64,000 bases of DNA from an uncultured Shimia sp. GTDB taxonomy: Bacteria; Pseudomonadota; Alphaproteobacteria; Rhodobacterales; Rhodobacteraceae. The stretch is from assembly GCF_947493595.1 (NCBI RefSeq), contig NZ_CANLRL010000004.1, forward strand, positions 79,201 to 143,200. Reading direction: 5' to 3'. Below the pieces are notes generated by a model. That model was not told where the DNA came from. It made no database searches and saw only the letters and a list, made by a program, of their open reading frames with translations. Positions 52,503 to 63,322 of this stretch are shown piece by piece; position 1 is the stretch's first letter; the number at the start of each line of letters is the position of its first letter. Made by a program: the position numbers and the translations under genes.

Positions 52503-52589
52503 ACGTCGGTATCGTGTCAGTATCACGGCTGTTTTGCGGAGGTGCGGGGGTGAGCAGGCTCTATCAGCTTAACGCAGCGTGCGTTGCGC
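52503..52589 (+). repeat. About 85-bp interspersed repeat, copy 2
   Basis: The counterpart of 6562-6646: starts ACGTCGGTAT, shares the CGGCTGT-N-TTGCGG block and ends CAGCGTGCGTTGCGC, at the last base of the oxyR stop codon. The middle differs. It lies between convergent genes. Confidence 0.7.
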
Positions 52590-53482
52590 TAGAGTGATTC
52601 TCCCACAGACCGCACCACATCGGCCAGTTCTTGCAGCTGTGTGGCCAATGGGCTGCTCTTGCGCCAAATCATGCCAATGGTGCGGGCGGGCTGTGCGCCG
52701 GCAAAGCGGGCGACGTTCACGGCAGCGGCGGGGGTGTCGACTGGAATGGCCATTTCGGGAATCACTGTGACGCCCAGTCCAGCGCCGACCATCTGCACCA
52801 GCGTGGAGAGCGAAGAGCCGTCTAGTCCCTCGTGGGGGCGCATCGTGGGCAGGGAGCAAAACGACAACGCCTGATCGCGGAAACAGTGGCCTTCCTCAAG
52901 CAAGAGCAGGCGTTCACGTTCCAAGGTGTCTGGTGCGGGCACGGGGGCAGCGGCCTCAGAATCGGGGCGGACGAGCACAAACTCTTCGGACCAGAGTGGC
53001 ACTTCGGTGAAAGACGGCTCAGAGACGGGCAGGGCGACAATTGCGGTGTCGATGCGGCCCGCGTGCAGTTCTGTCAAAAGGTTCGCGGTCATGGTCTCGC
53101 GCACCATGAGAGACATGTCGGGAAAAGTGGTTTTTACCTGCCGCAGCAAGGCGGGCAGCAAATAGGGCGCTATGGTGGGAATCACCCCAAGGCGCAAACG
53201 TCCGCTGAGACCGGATTGGGCGGCGCGGGCCATGTCACCAAGTTCGTCGACGCTGCGCAGGATTTCGCGCACGCGCACAAGCACGTCTTCGCCAAAAGAT
53301 GTGAGGCGCACGCGGCGGGTGGTACGCTCCAGCAGGGGCGCGCCGAAGCTTTCCTCCAACTCTTTGATTTGCACGGATAAGGCTGGCTGTGAGATGGCGC
53401 ATACATCCGCTGCGCGACCAAAGTGGCCGTGTTCGGCGAGGGCATCAAAATAGCGGAGTTGGCGCAGTGTGAGATTATTCAT
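52589..53482 (-). CDS. oxyR: LysR-family hydrogen peroxide regulator
   Basis: A 297-residue OxyR. The N-terminal HTH (about 16-40) is followed by the regulatory domain with redox cysteines C200 and C209 in EEGHCFRDQALSFC, the OxyR hallmark (E. coli C199/C208). Oxidation to a disulfide activates it. It is divergent from katG with a 108-nt gap, the classic arrangement for peroxide control of the catalase-peroxidase. The 85-bp repeat ends at its stop. Confidence 0.96.
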   Translation of the reverse strand: MNNLTLRQLRYFDALAEHGHFGRAADVCAISQPALSVQIKELEESFGAPLLERTTRRVRLTSFGEDVLVRVREILRSVDELGDMARAAQSGLSGRLRLGVIPTIAPYLLPALLRQVKTTFPDMSLMVRETMTANLLTELHAGRIDTAIVALPVSEPSFTEVPLWSEEFVLVRPDSEAAAPVPAPDTLERERLLLLEEGHCFRDQALSFCSLPTMRPHEGLDGSSLSTLVQMVGAGLGVTVIPEMAIPVDTPAAAVNVARFAGAQPARTIGMIWRKSSPLATQLQELADVVRSVGESL

Positions 53483-55774
<2,292 letters not shown>

Positions 55775-55793
55775 CCCGAGCAAAGTGAAAGAG

Positions 55794-55821
55794 AAAGGCG
55801 CGGCGGAGGTCGCGCCTTTTT
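55794..55821. terminator. Terminator between katG and the DUF2269 gene
   Basis: AAAGGCGCG at 55794-55802 pairs perfectly with CGCGCCTTT at 55811-55819 around an 8-nt loop, followed by T residues; usable by both convergent genes. Confidence 0.85.
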
Positions 55822-55824
55822 GCA

Positions 55825-56292
55825 TTAGAATGAGGGTTTCATCAGCATGAGCCAGACGATCCCCATGACCGCAAAAAAGGCAGGGAAGCCGCAGGCAAAC
55901 CAGATGCGGTAGAGCGTGAAGTAGCGGCTTGGCAAGGGGATTTGCGTGTCGCGGGCGGTACGGGCGAGGTTGCGCATTTGAAGCTGGATCCAGACAACAG
56001 GCAGCCAGAACGCACCAACCACGACATAGAGGATCAGCGAAATCAGCAGCCAGAGCTCCAAGAGGGACCAGCCGAGGTGCCATGCGAGGAGCGTTCCGGT
56101 GATCGGTTGCAGGATTGCGGCAGTGGCGGTGAAGACAGTGTCGGCGATCACCACAATGCCTGCGACATGGGCGATCAGGGCGGGATCGCGGCTGCGGTGG
56201 GACAGGACCATAAAGAAGGCGATGCCCGCGCCGGTGCCTAAGAGGACCGTGGCGCCAAGGACATGGGCAAAACGGAGAAGGTCTTCGATCAT
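55825..56292 (-). CDS. DUF2269 membrane protein
   Basis: A 155-residue inner-membrane protein with four helices (about 8-28, 40-62, 75-100, 130-150). It belongs to the DUF2269 group of unknown function. ATG 56292 overlaps the stop of the SDR-DoxX gene by 4 nt, so the two are made together. It may support the membrane part of that fused protein. Confidence 0.83.
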   Translation of the reverse strand: MIEDLLRFAHVLGATVLLGTGAGIAFFMVLSHRSRDPALIAHVAGIVVIADTVFTATAAILQPITGTLLAWHLGWSLLELWLLISLILYVVVGAFWLPVVWIQLQMRNLARTARDTQIPLPSRYFTLYRIWFACGFPAFFAVMGIVWLMLMKPSF

Positions 56293-57581
56293 CGGTCGTC
56301 CATCAAAAAGGCTACAAAAGCGGCGAGTGTCATGCCGGGCAGGACTTTGACCATCGGGCCAAGCGGATCAGCGTAGAGGGCAGGTGTTAGCAGCGCCGCA
56401 CCGAGAAGGTAGGCGCCAGACAGAAGGATCATGCCGATGGCGGCTTTGCGGGTATGGCGCCGGATGAGAATGGTGGCTCCTAGGATTATGTCAGCGATGC
56501 CGCCGCCGATGACAGCAAAGGCTGCAAAACTGGGTCGGGTGCCGGCTTCGGTCAGAACGCTTGTGGCAGCGGGTGTTTGGATGAGGCCAATCAGGCCGGA
56601 GAGCAGCCAGAACAGAGAGAGCGTGGCGATGGCAAGTGGCAGAGCTAGATAGACTCGGGCGGCGGTGCGGTCCTGAGCTGTTGCAGGATGGCTTTCCAAG
56701 GTTTCTGCAAGCGGGTGGCAGGTGTGATTGGTCAGGGCATGCCAAGGCAGAGGGTCGCCAGTGATGCCTGTGTCAAGGACCGCCAACGACGTGCTGCGCA
56801 AAGGGGCGCGCCAGCCAAGCCAGCTGAGAGCATCTGCGCAACGCGCGGTGAGAGACAGGGACCAGCGTGGCAGAGTAGGGCGCCAAATCGGAGGAGAAAC
56901 ACCGAGCCAAGTGCGCGTGCGCAGCAGGAGGGTGTCAAAGTTCTGGGCGTTGGGTTCCGTGATGTCAGCAATGGTGCCTGAAGGCACTTTGAGATCGCAG
57001 GACAAAGCCACTGCATGGGCGACATCGGCAAGGGCAACGGTTTGTATTTGGCTGCTCTGAAAGACACGCGGCACGATGACTGGTAGGGCCGCGAGGGCCC
57101 GCAGAAGTGCGCTGCCGCCATAAGACTCGCGCCCCAGTACAAGCGTGGGCCGCAGAATAACGTGATTGGCTTGCGAGTTGGAAAGGATGGCATCACCTTC
57201 GGCCTTGGTGCGGAAGAAGGCGGTGTTGGCCTCTTGCGATACACCTGCGGCGGAGATCTGGATCACGCGGGTTTGGGTTTGAGCGGCAGCATTTGCGAGG
57301 TGGCGGACCACGTCGACGTGAATTTGGCAGAGGCTGTCGTGCGCGCCATCCTGCAACGCGCCCGAGGCGTTCACCACCACGTCGACGTCTTGCAACAAGG
57401 CAGCCCATTGATCCGTGCGCAAGGACGTGAGATCGAGGTGTTTCCAGCGGTATTGTGGAAAGCGGGCGGTGGCTTTGGCATTGCGGCCCACGCCGGTGAC
57501 GTCATATCCTGCCTCGGTCACTGCCGCCATGCAGGCCGCGCCAATGAGGCCATAGCCGCCAAGAACAATGGCTTTGGGCAT
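56289..57581 (-). CDS. SDR epimerase-like protein fused to a DoxX-like membrane domain
   Basis: A 430-residue fusion. The N-terminal part (about 1-230) is an NAD(P)-binding domain of the atypical short-chain dehydrogenase type, with GGYGLIGAA at residues 8-16. The C-terminal part (about 300-425) has four membrane helices like DoxX/DUF4345 proteins. GGAG lies 7 nt before ATG 57581. The start at 57596 is less likely. Substrate unknown. It is coupled to the DUF2269 gene. Confidence 0.85.
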   Translation of the reverse strand: MPKAIVLGGYGLIGAACMAAVTEAGYDVTGVGRNAKATARFPQYRWKHLDLTSLRTDQWAALLQDVDVVVNASGALQDGAHDSLCQIHVDVVRHLANAAAQTQTRVIQISAAGVSQEANTAFFRTKAEGDAILSNSQANHVILRPTLVLGRESYGGSALLRALAALPVIVPRVFQSSQIQTVALADVAHAVALSCDLKVPSGTIADITEPNAQNFDTLLLRTRTWLGVSPPIWRPTLPRWSLSLTARCADALSWLGWRAPLRSTSLAVLDTGITGDPLPWHALTNHTCHPLAETLESHPATAQDRTAARVYLALPLAIATLSLFWLLSGLIGLIQTPAATSVLTEAGTRPSFAAFAVIGGGIADIILGATILIRRHTRKAAIGMILLSGAYLLGAALLTPALYADPLGPMVKVLPGMTLAAFVAFLMDDR

Positions 57582-57678
57582 AGCTGCGCTCCGCAAAATC
57601 CTGTTGGGGTAAGACTAACATAAGCGTTTTGTCTTGCACGAAAAATTGCGGATCTTGCGGCAATCTGACGTTGGCGGG

Positions 57679-58290
57679 CTAGCGCTTGCGCACCGGATGG
57701 CGCAGAACGGTGCGTAGTTTTTCGGGGGCGGTTTTGCGCGGGTCGCCAAGGTAGATTTCATGGTGGTGGCCGTTTTCCGTCAAGCCGTTTCGCGGGAGGA
57801 ACTCCTTGTGCAATTTGGCGATGGTGGGGCCTTCTTCGCTATAAGGGCCGATGTGCATGATCTGAGCGCAGAGACCTTCGTTCAAGGCTTCGCGCCGTAG
57901 GGTGGCGGGAGGGTCGCCGAGTTTCTTGGATGCCTTTTCGACGCTGGCGGTGAAGGCCGCGTTATCGAGCCAGTCCGGTAGCATGATCATCATGGTCCAA
58001 TGCCATTCCTCGCGCCGGTCGTTGGTGTAGGCGGTCATGTCGTCGGCCCACCAGAGGCCTTCGAGGGGAGGTACAACGTAGTCTTTGTCCAAGGTCTGTT
58101 TAGAGTAGAACTTTAGTCCGTAGCTGATCGGGTATAGCCAGGACAGGGCGTGTTGATAGGTGTCGTTGCCCGGGGCACCGTGGCCGTCGATTTTCACAAA
58201 GGTCATCCCGGGAACTTCGACAAGGGAAAAGTCTTTGGCGGAGGGCACATAGAGATGTTTGAGGGTTTTCTTGAAATCGATTTTTGTCAT
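57679..58290 (-). CDS. GyrI-like small-molecule-binding domain protein
   Basis: A 203-residue protein of the GyrI-like/SOUL group: FSLVEVPGMTFVKIDGHG, the GLWWADDM pocket strand and IMHIGPYSEEGPTI at the second half. Such domains bind hydrophobic or drug-like compounds; some act as hydrolases. It lacks a DNA-binding domain, so it is not a regulator by itself. The ATG at 58290 has AAGG upstream. It is a single-gene unit. Confidence 0.83.
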   Translation of the reverse strand: MTKIDFKKTLKHLYVPSAKDFSLVEVPGMTFVKIDGHGAPGNDTYQHALSWLYPISYGLKFYSKQTLDKDYVVPPLEGLWWADDMTAYTNDRREEWHWTMMIMLPDWLDNAAFTASVEKASKKLGDPPATLRREALNEGLCAQIMHIGPYSEEGPTIAKLHKEFLPRNGLTENGHHHEIYLGDPRKTAPEKLRTVLRHPVRKR

Positions 58291-58705
58291 GAGAAGGCCT
58301 TGAGGGTGTAGAATTGCTTGAAATTGAAATCGGCCGTACGTGATTTGAATACTTATAGGGCGTAGAACAAAGTGGCAACATTTGATTGCTGGAGGGGTGT
58401 CGCACTCCGCGGATCTATGGCAGGCCAGTGCGACCACGTTAGGACAGTAAGTGGTCCGCTACGTTGTGATTTTCCGGCTTCCATGAAGGACGTGGCCTCA
58501 CGAAATCCGCCTGGAGGCGGTTCCTCTTTGGGGGCTGATCGTCAGCGTTTTCAGGGGAATTCTCTGGCGTATTTGGAAAACAGGACTCATTTGTTGAGAG
58601 AACTGGCCCTATTGAGCGGTGTCGGCTTGACCTAGGGTCAGTCAATTTAGGCGGGAGCGGCGCAAGATCGACACGCCTAGATGTATGTTCAATAGGGAGT
58701 AAGTT
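58291..58705. other. 415-bp gap without a supported gene
   Basis: No coding frame with a ribosome site was found. It holds the promoter of the GyrI-like gene, a small hairpin CCGCC-TGGA-GGCGG at about 58508-58521, and a TGACC/GGTCA dyad at 58628-58640 upstream of uspA. An unannotated small RNA is possible but not shown. Confidence 0.4.
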
Positions 58706-59140
58706 ATGGAAAATGTTGTACTATTGGCGGTCGATGGGAGTGACGGGTCTGACCGTGCGCTGGACCATGCCATCGCCAGAGCGAAGCAAGGCGGGGCCAA
58801 AGTGATGGTCGCCTATGTGATCGAATGGTCGCCGTATTCGTTTAACACACCGGAAGAAAACGCGACGCGCCACAAGCGTCGGGAAACCGAAATTGAGCGG
58901 GCCACTACCGAGATTGTCACCCCTGCGCTCAAGCGGATCGAGGGGGAAGGGTTGGCCTGTGACGGCGTTGTGCGTCATGGTCATCCCGCAGAGACATTGA
59001 TTGAAATTGCCAAAGAATGTGGCGCTGCTCAGATTTTGATCGGGCGTCGTGGTCACAGCGGATTGAAGTCGCTGCTGTTTGGCAGTGTCGCAGGCAACCT
59101 GATCCAGACCGCGCCTGTGCCAGTTGTCGTCGTTCCTTGA
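58706..59140 (+). CDS. Universal stress protein (UspA family)
   Basis: A 144-residue Usp domain. The ATP-binding motif GRRGHSGLKSLLFGSVAG fits G-2X-G-9X-G(S/T), so it likely binds ATP. The first strand VVLLAVDGSDGSDRAL is typical. AGGGAG precedes ATG 58706. It is 29 nt upstream of an alanine/sodium symporter gene and probably co-transcribed, suggesting control of transport by stress or energy state. Confidence 0.92.
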   Translation: MENVVLLAVDGSDGSDRALDHAIARAKQGGAKVMVAYVIEWSPYSFNTPEENATRHKRRETEIERATTEIVTPALKRIEGEGLACDGVVRHGHPAETLIEIAKECGAAQILIGRRGHSGLKSLLFGSVAGNLIQTAPVPVVVVP

Positions 59141-59169
59141 TTTTGACTTTAAGTTTCCGGAGGAGCATT

Positions 59170-60672
59170 ATGACTCGCATCCTGTTTTTTCTGTTTGCAG
59201 CGCTTTTGATCGCTGGGCCAGCCCAAGCTGGCATTGATGAAACCATCAACAATTTCACGGCACCCATTGCCTCGTTTATTGGCTCTGTTGTGTTTTTTAA
59301 GATCCCGGTTGCCGGGGCCAATCTTCCGCTTGTTGTGCTGTGGTTGGTCGTTGGGGCCGTGTTTTTCACGTTCTATATGGGCTTCATCAACCTACGTGGT
59401 TTCAAACACGCCATTGCGCTTGTCCGCGGAGATTACGCCGATCCCAACAGCGCAGGTGAGGTGTCGCACTTCCAAGCGCTTGCCACGGCGGTGTCTGGTA
59501 CGGTTGGCATCGGTAACATCGGCGGGGTTGCGGTTGCTGTGACTGTTGGCGGCGCCGGGGCGACGTTCTGGCTGATCGTTGCGGGGTTTCTGGGCATGTC
59601 CACCAAGTTTGTTGAATGTACGCTGGGTGTGAAATACCGGAACGAAAACCCGGATGGATCCGTATCGGGTGGCCCGATGTACTATCTGACCAAAGGGTTT
59701 GAAGAACGTGGCATGGTGGGCTTTGGCAAGTTCATGGGCACGTTCTATGCCATCGGTATTTTTATCGGCGCTCTGGGCATTGGGAATATGTTCCAGTCCA
59801 ATCAGGCCTACGTGCAATTGAACACCGTGGCAGGTGGTGCGCTGGATGGCTACGGTTGGCTGGTTGGCCTGATCCTTGCAGGGGTTGTTTTTGCGGTCAT
59901 CATTGGCGGCATCAAATCCATCGCCCGTGTGACCGAAAAAGTTGTGCCGTTTATGGCTGTCTTCTACTGCGTGTTTGCGATCATTGTGATCCTGATGAAT
60001 TTCAGCTCGATCCCGGCGGCGATTGGCAACATCTTCTCCGGCGCTTTCACCGGTGAAGGCGTGACCGGCGGGGCCTTGGGCGCGTTGATCATTGGCTTCC
60101 AACGGGCGGTCTTCTCCAACGAGGCGGGCATTGGCTCCGCGTCGATTGCCCACGCGGCTGTGCGGACAGATGAGCCGGTGACAGAAGGCTACGTGTCGTT
60201 GCTCGAACCCTTCATCGACACCATTGTGATCTGTACCATCACCGCGCTTGTGATTGGCACAAGCCAAGTGGCTGATCCCAACTTCGCGGGGGAGGCAACT
60301 GGCGTTGCGATGACTTCAGCTGCGTTTGAGCGGCAGATTGGCTGGTTCCCGGTGCCTCTGGCGTTTGGGGCTCTGCTCTTTGCCTTCTCAACCATGATCT
60401 CTTGGTCCTACTATGGGCTGAAGGGATGGACCTATCTGTTTGGTGAAGATCAGGCGCTGCAAACAGTCTACAAACTGATCTTCTGTGCGTTTGTGGCTTT
60501 GGGCTGTGTTGTGCAGCTGGGTCCGATCCTGGATATTTCGGATGCGCTGGTGTTCCTGATCTGTGTGCCAAACATCCTGGGGCTCTACTTCCTTGCTCCC
60601 GTGGTGAAACGCGAGATGCAGGCTTATCGGGCGAAGCTTGAAAGCGGTGAGATCAGGCGGTTCAAGCACTAA
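59170..60672 (+). CDS. Alanine or glycine:cation symporter (AGCS family)
   Basis: A 500-residue integral membrane transporter. The family signature is visible at VSGTVGIGNIGGVAVAV, GGPMYYL and FSNEAGIGSASIAHAAV. It moves alanine or glycine together with sodium. The N-terminus MTRILFFLFAALL...AQA resembles a signal sequence, somewhat unusual in this family. GGAGGAG precedes ATG 59170. A terminator follows. Confidence 0.93.
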   Translation: MTRILFFLFAALLIAGPAQAGIDETINNFTAPIASFIGSVVFFKIPVAGANLPLVVLWLVVGAVFFTFYMGFINLRGFKHAIALVRGDYADPNSAGEVSHFQALATAVSGTVGIGNIGGVAVAVTVGGAGATFWLIVAGFLGMSTKFVECTLGVKYRNENPDGSVSGGPMYYLTKGFEERGMVGFGKFMGTFYAIGIFIGALGIGNMFQSNQAYVQLNTVAGGALDGYGWLVGLILAGVVFAVIIGGIKSIARVTEKVVPFMAVFYCVFAIIVILMNFSSIPAAIGNIFSGAFTGEGVTGGALGALIIGFQRAVFSNEAGIGSASIAHAAVRTDEPVTEGYVSLLEPFIDTIVICTITALVIGTSQVADPNFAGEATGVAMTSAAFERQIGWFPVPLAFGALLFAFSTMISWSYYGLKGWTYLFGEDQALQTVYKLIFCAFVALGCVVQLGPILDISDALVFLICVPNILGLYFLAPVVKREMQAYRAKLESGEIRRFKH

Positions 60673-60694
60673 GAAACTTTTGATCGGAAAAGCT

Positions 60695-60726
60695 GGCCCT
60701 CACCAGAGATGGTGGGGGCCTTTTTT
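60695..60726 (+). terminator. Rho-independent terminator of the symporter gene
   Basis: GGCCCTCACC at 60695-60704 pairs with GGTGGGGGCC at 60711-60720 (one G-T) around AGAGAT, followed by six T residues. It may also serve the convergent zinT gene. Confidence 0.9.
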
Positions 60727-60747
60727 ACGTGGGGTTGTTTACACCAG

Positions 60748-61419
60748 TCAGTGGCCGGTCATGTTCTTCACAATGTCCGCTCCGCTCCATGCGGCGGGGA
60801 AGTAGGTCGGCCAGTTGGTGACTTCTTCGAGCAGAGCGGCACGGTCGTTGCCCCAGTAGAGGTGGTAGTGGTCCACCTTGGTGGGCACCATTTCATGATC
60901 GCTGAACTGGATGAACTGCGGCGCGGCGGCGTCGCCACCGGATTTTTCATAAACGAAGCGGATGCCCTGATTGCCGGATTTATAGGTCAGGATTTCATAG
61001 CCGTCCGCTTGGTAAGTGCCTTGCACCGGTTTGCCATCTTTGAAGAAGGCCACGGTGTCGCCGGAGATTTGAATGCGGTCGACGTCGGTTTTGAAACCCG
61101 TTTCATAGTAGGCGCGGTATTCCTCGGCGGTTTTTTTGCCGCTTTCGGCTTTGTGCTCCAGCACCGGATCAAGGGTTCCATCCTGCAGGAAGGGGTAGAC
61201 GGATTGCCAGTCGTTTTCCCAGTCAGACAAGGCGCGGGCTTGCACTTTGGAGTCGTCGATCAGCTTTGGCTCGGCCTTTTTCTGGTCATGCTTATGCGCG
61301 TGCTTGTGCTCTTTGGTTTTGGTGTCGGTTGTGGCGGATTGCGCCACTGCCTGGGATGAAAATGCGACCAACGCTCCAATGGAGAGGGCGGTGAGGTGTT
61401 TGAGAACAGTGTTTTGCAT
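60748..61419 (-). CDS. zinT: ZinT-family periplasmic zinc-binding protein
   Basis: A 223-residue exported protein: signal peptide about 1-26, a His-rich stretch (KEHKHAHKHDQKK), then the ZinT/AdcA-C lipocalin-like domain with zinc-ligand histidines in VDHYHLYWGND. It binds zinc and hands it to ZnuABC during starvation. ATG 61419 follows TTGGAAACCC; the frame could extend to GTG 61437. A near-perfect Zur box lies upstream, matching the function. Confidence 0.92.
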   Translation of the reverse strand: MQNTVLKHLTALSIGALVAFSSQAVAQSATTDTKTKEHKHAHKHDQKKAEPKLIDDSKVQARALSDWENDWQSVYPFLQDGTLDPVLEHKAESGKKTAEEYRAYYETGFKTDVDRIQISGDTVAFFKDGKPVQGTYQADGYEILTYKSGNQGIRFVYEKSGGDAAAPQFIQFSDHEMVPTKVDHYHLYWGNDRAALLEEVTNWPTYFPAAWSGADIVKNMTGH

Positions 61420-61445
61420 AGGGTTTCCAATTTTCACTCAGGAAT

Positions 61446-61464
61446 CATGTTATAACATAACATG
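61446..61464 (-). promoter_or_regulatory. Zur box upstream of zinT
   Basis: CATGTTAT-AAC-ATAACATG is a perfect inverted repeat of 8+3+8, starting 27 nt before the zinT start. It fits the TGTTATA-N-ATAACA core of alphaproteobacterial Zur sites, so zinT should be derepressed when zinc is low. Confidence 0.8.
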
Positions 61465-61523
61465 TATGTGCACTAAGACCTGTGACATGGGATGGCAAGT
61501 CGCTTTCAGGAAGGGTTGGGTGC

Positions 61524-61554
61524 AAAAAAGGCGCAGCCGAGGGGCTGCGCCTTT
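61524..61554 (-). terminator. Terminator of the sulfatase gene
   Basis: AAAGGCGCAGCC at 61527-61538 and GGCTGCGCCTTT at 61543-61554 form a perfect stem around GAGG, followed on the minus strand by six T residues, 45 nt after the sulfatase stop. Confidence 0.88.
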
Positions 61555-61598
61555 GGGATGGCAAAGTAAGAGGCGGGAGAGAGTGTCCCAATATGCCT

Positions 61599-63175
61599 TT
61601 ACTGGGACATGCCACCTTCACTAGCGACCTGTTCTTTGACGTGTTCCTCGTTACCGACGGCTTTGCCGCGTGGCGGGAAGTCCGCAAAGGTGGTCAGGTG
61701 CTTTTGGACCAAACGTGCGGCCGGCCCAAAGGCCCACATCTTGTTGCCCATCCAGAGGGTGTACATGCCGGATTCCTCAGCGGCTTTCTCATACGGATCA
61801 CGGCGCAGGTTGAAGAGCAGCGGGGCGTTCAACTCTTCTTTGGGGCCAGCCCAGCCCTTTTCCTGGATCACAAAGTGGGCTTTCCAATCGTTGTAGCGCA
61901 CGGCCTGAAGAACGGTGCCTTCATAGTAGATGATTTCCTTGCGGTTGCTGCCTGTTTCGCCGCGCAGATAGGAGAGCTGATTGTAGCCGTCCAAATGCAC
62001 CTGGTAGCCTTCATGGCCCTCCAGTAGGGAAGCGGGCAGGTCGTCCGGGCCACCGGCGGCGGCAACCAAGGTAGGCATCCAGTCCATAGCGTCGAAGATG
62101 CCGTTCAAAACCTGGCCTTCGGCGATCTGGCCGGGCCAGCGCACCACGGCAGGCACGCGGAAGCCACCTTCCCAAGTGGTGCCTTTCTCGCTGTGGAACG
62201 GCGTGGTGCAGCCATCGGGCCAGGTCATGGTTTCAGGGCCGTTGTCAGAGGTGAACAACACAATGGTGTTGTCGCTGATCCCGCGCGCGTCCAGATGGGC
62301 GAGCACTTTGCCGACGTTGTCGTCCAGTTCCTTCATGACCACGTCTTGAAGGCCACGCCCATCCCCGAGCATGGCTTCATATTCCGGGCTCAGGTGAGTC
62401 CAGACATGGGCGCGGGCAGGGGCCATCCAGACAAAGAAGGGCGTGTCTGCGTCCACGGCGCGGTCGATGAAGTCCAGGGTGTGAGTGGTGACTTCGTCGT
62501 CGAGTGTTTTCTGACGTTCGGGCGGGGCTTCGCCGTCATCATCGATGCGTTGTTTGCCGACCAGGCCCCAGCGCGGATCAACTGTCTCGTCCACGGTGTC
62601 GGTGGCGTAGCTGTGAATGATGTTGCGAGGGCCAAACTGGTTGTTGAATTCGGGATCATCCGGCCAGTCAGGGTCGGTGGTATATTCCATGGCGTTGAGG
62701 TGGTAGAGCCAGCCCCAATATTCATCAAAGCCCTTGTTGGTGGGCAGGAATTGGTTCAGGTCGCCAAGGTGGTTTTTGCCAAATTGGCCGGTGGTTTGGC
62801 CCAGCCCCTTGAGCATGTTGGCCAAGGTCGGGTCGTTTTCGTTCAGGCCGACAGGGTCGCCGGGCAGGCCCACGGTGTGCATGCCGGTGCGTACCGGAAA
62901 CTGCCCGGTGATGAAGGCGGAACGGCCGGCGGTGCAGCTTGGCTGGGCGTAGTAATCGTGAAACGTGCACCTTCGGCGGCGAGTTGGTCGAGGTTGGGTG
63001 TCTCGATGCTTTTCACACCTTGGTGGTAGCTGCCGAGGCTGGCCCAGCCGACATCATCCGCCATGATCACCAGAATATTGGGTTGCTCGGTTTCGGCGAA
63101 GGCGCCTTGCGCGGCGAAGCCCAAAGCCGCGATGGTTGTTGTCATCGATACCATCATTGCAGGGAGTTTTGACAC
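61599..63175 (-). pseudogene. Arylsulfatase, broken by a one-base frameshift at the active site
   Basis: This is an exported type I sulfatase. GTG at 63175 has a perfect AGGAGGTGA before it, a signal peptide (about 1-27) follows, then [14 protein letters not shown] with metal-binding aspartates. After GARFT the frame changes: one base is missing between 62957 and 62958. Reading on in the next frame restores [15 protein letters not shown], the CxAxR motif whose cysteine becomes formylglycine, and the rest of the enzyme to the stop at 61599, including GKNHLGD. Both halves are intact otherwise, so the mutation is recent or a sequence error. Confidence 0.82.
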
Positions 63176-63322
63176 GAAATCACCTCCTAAATTCTTGCGC
63201 GTTTTTATGAACACCTGTTCCTGCGTGCAAAGTAGAGTTGAGTGAGGTGAGCTGGCAACGGAGGTTTACATTAGTTTCGCAATCTGAAAGCTTTGGGTCG
63301 AAACTTGAAATTGAGACCAAAT

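Noticed and set aside
58372..58635. 87-codon plus-strand frame in the gap before uspA
   Set aside because: No ribosome site, an antisense frame overlaps it, and the composition is not protein-like. Kept only as part of the described gap.
62950..62965. Programmed frameshift in the sulfatase gene
   Set aside because: There is no slippery run, no in-frame stop context and no downstream structure typical of programmed shifts; a deletion or error is simpler.
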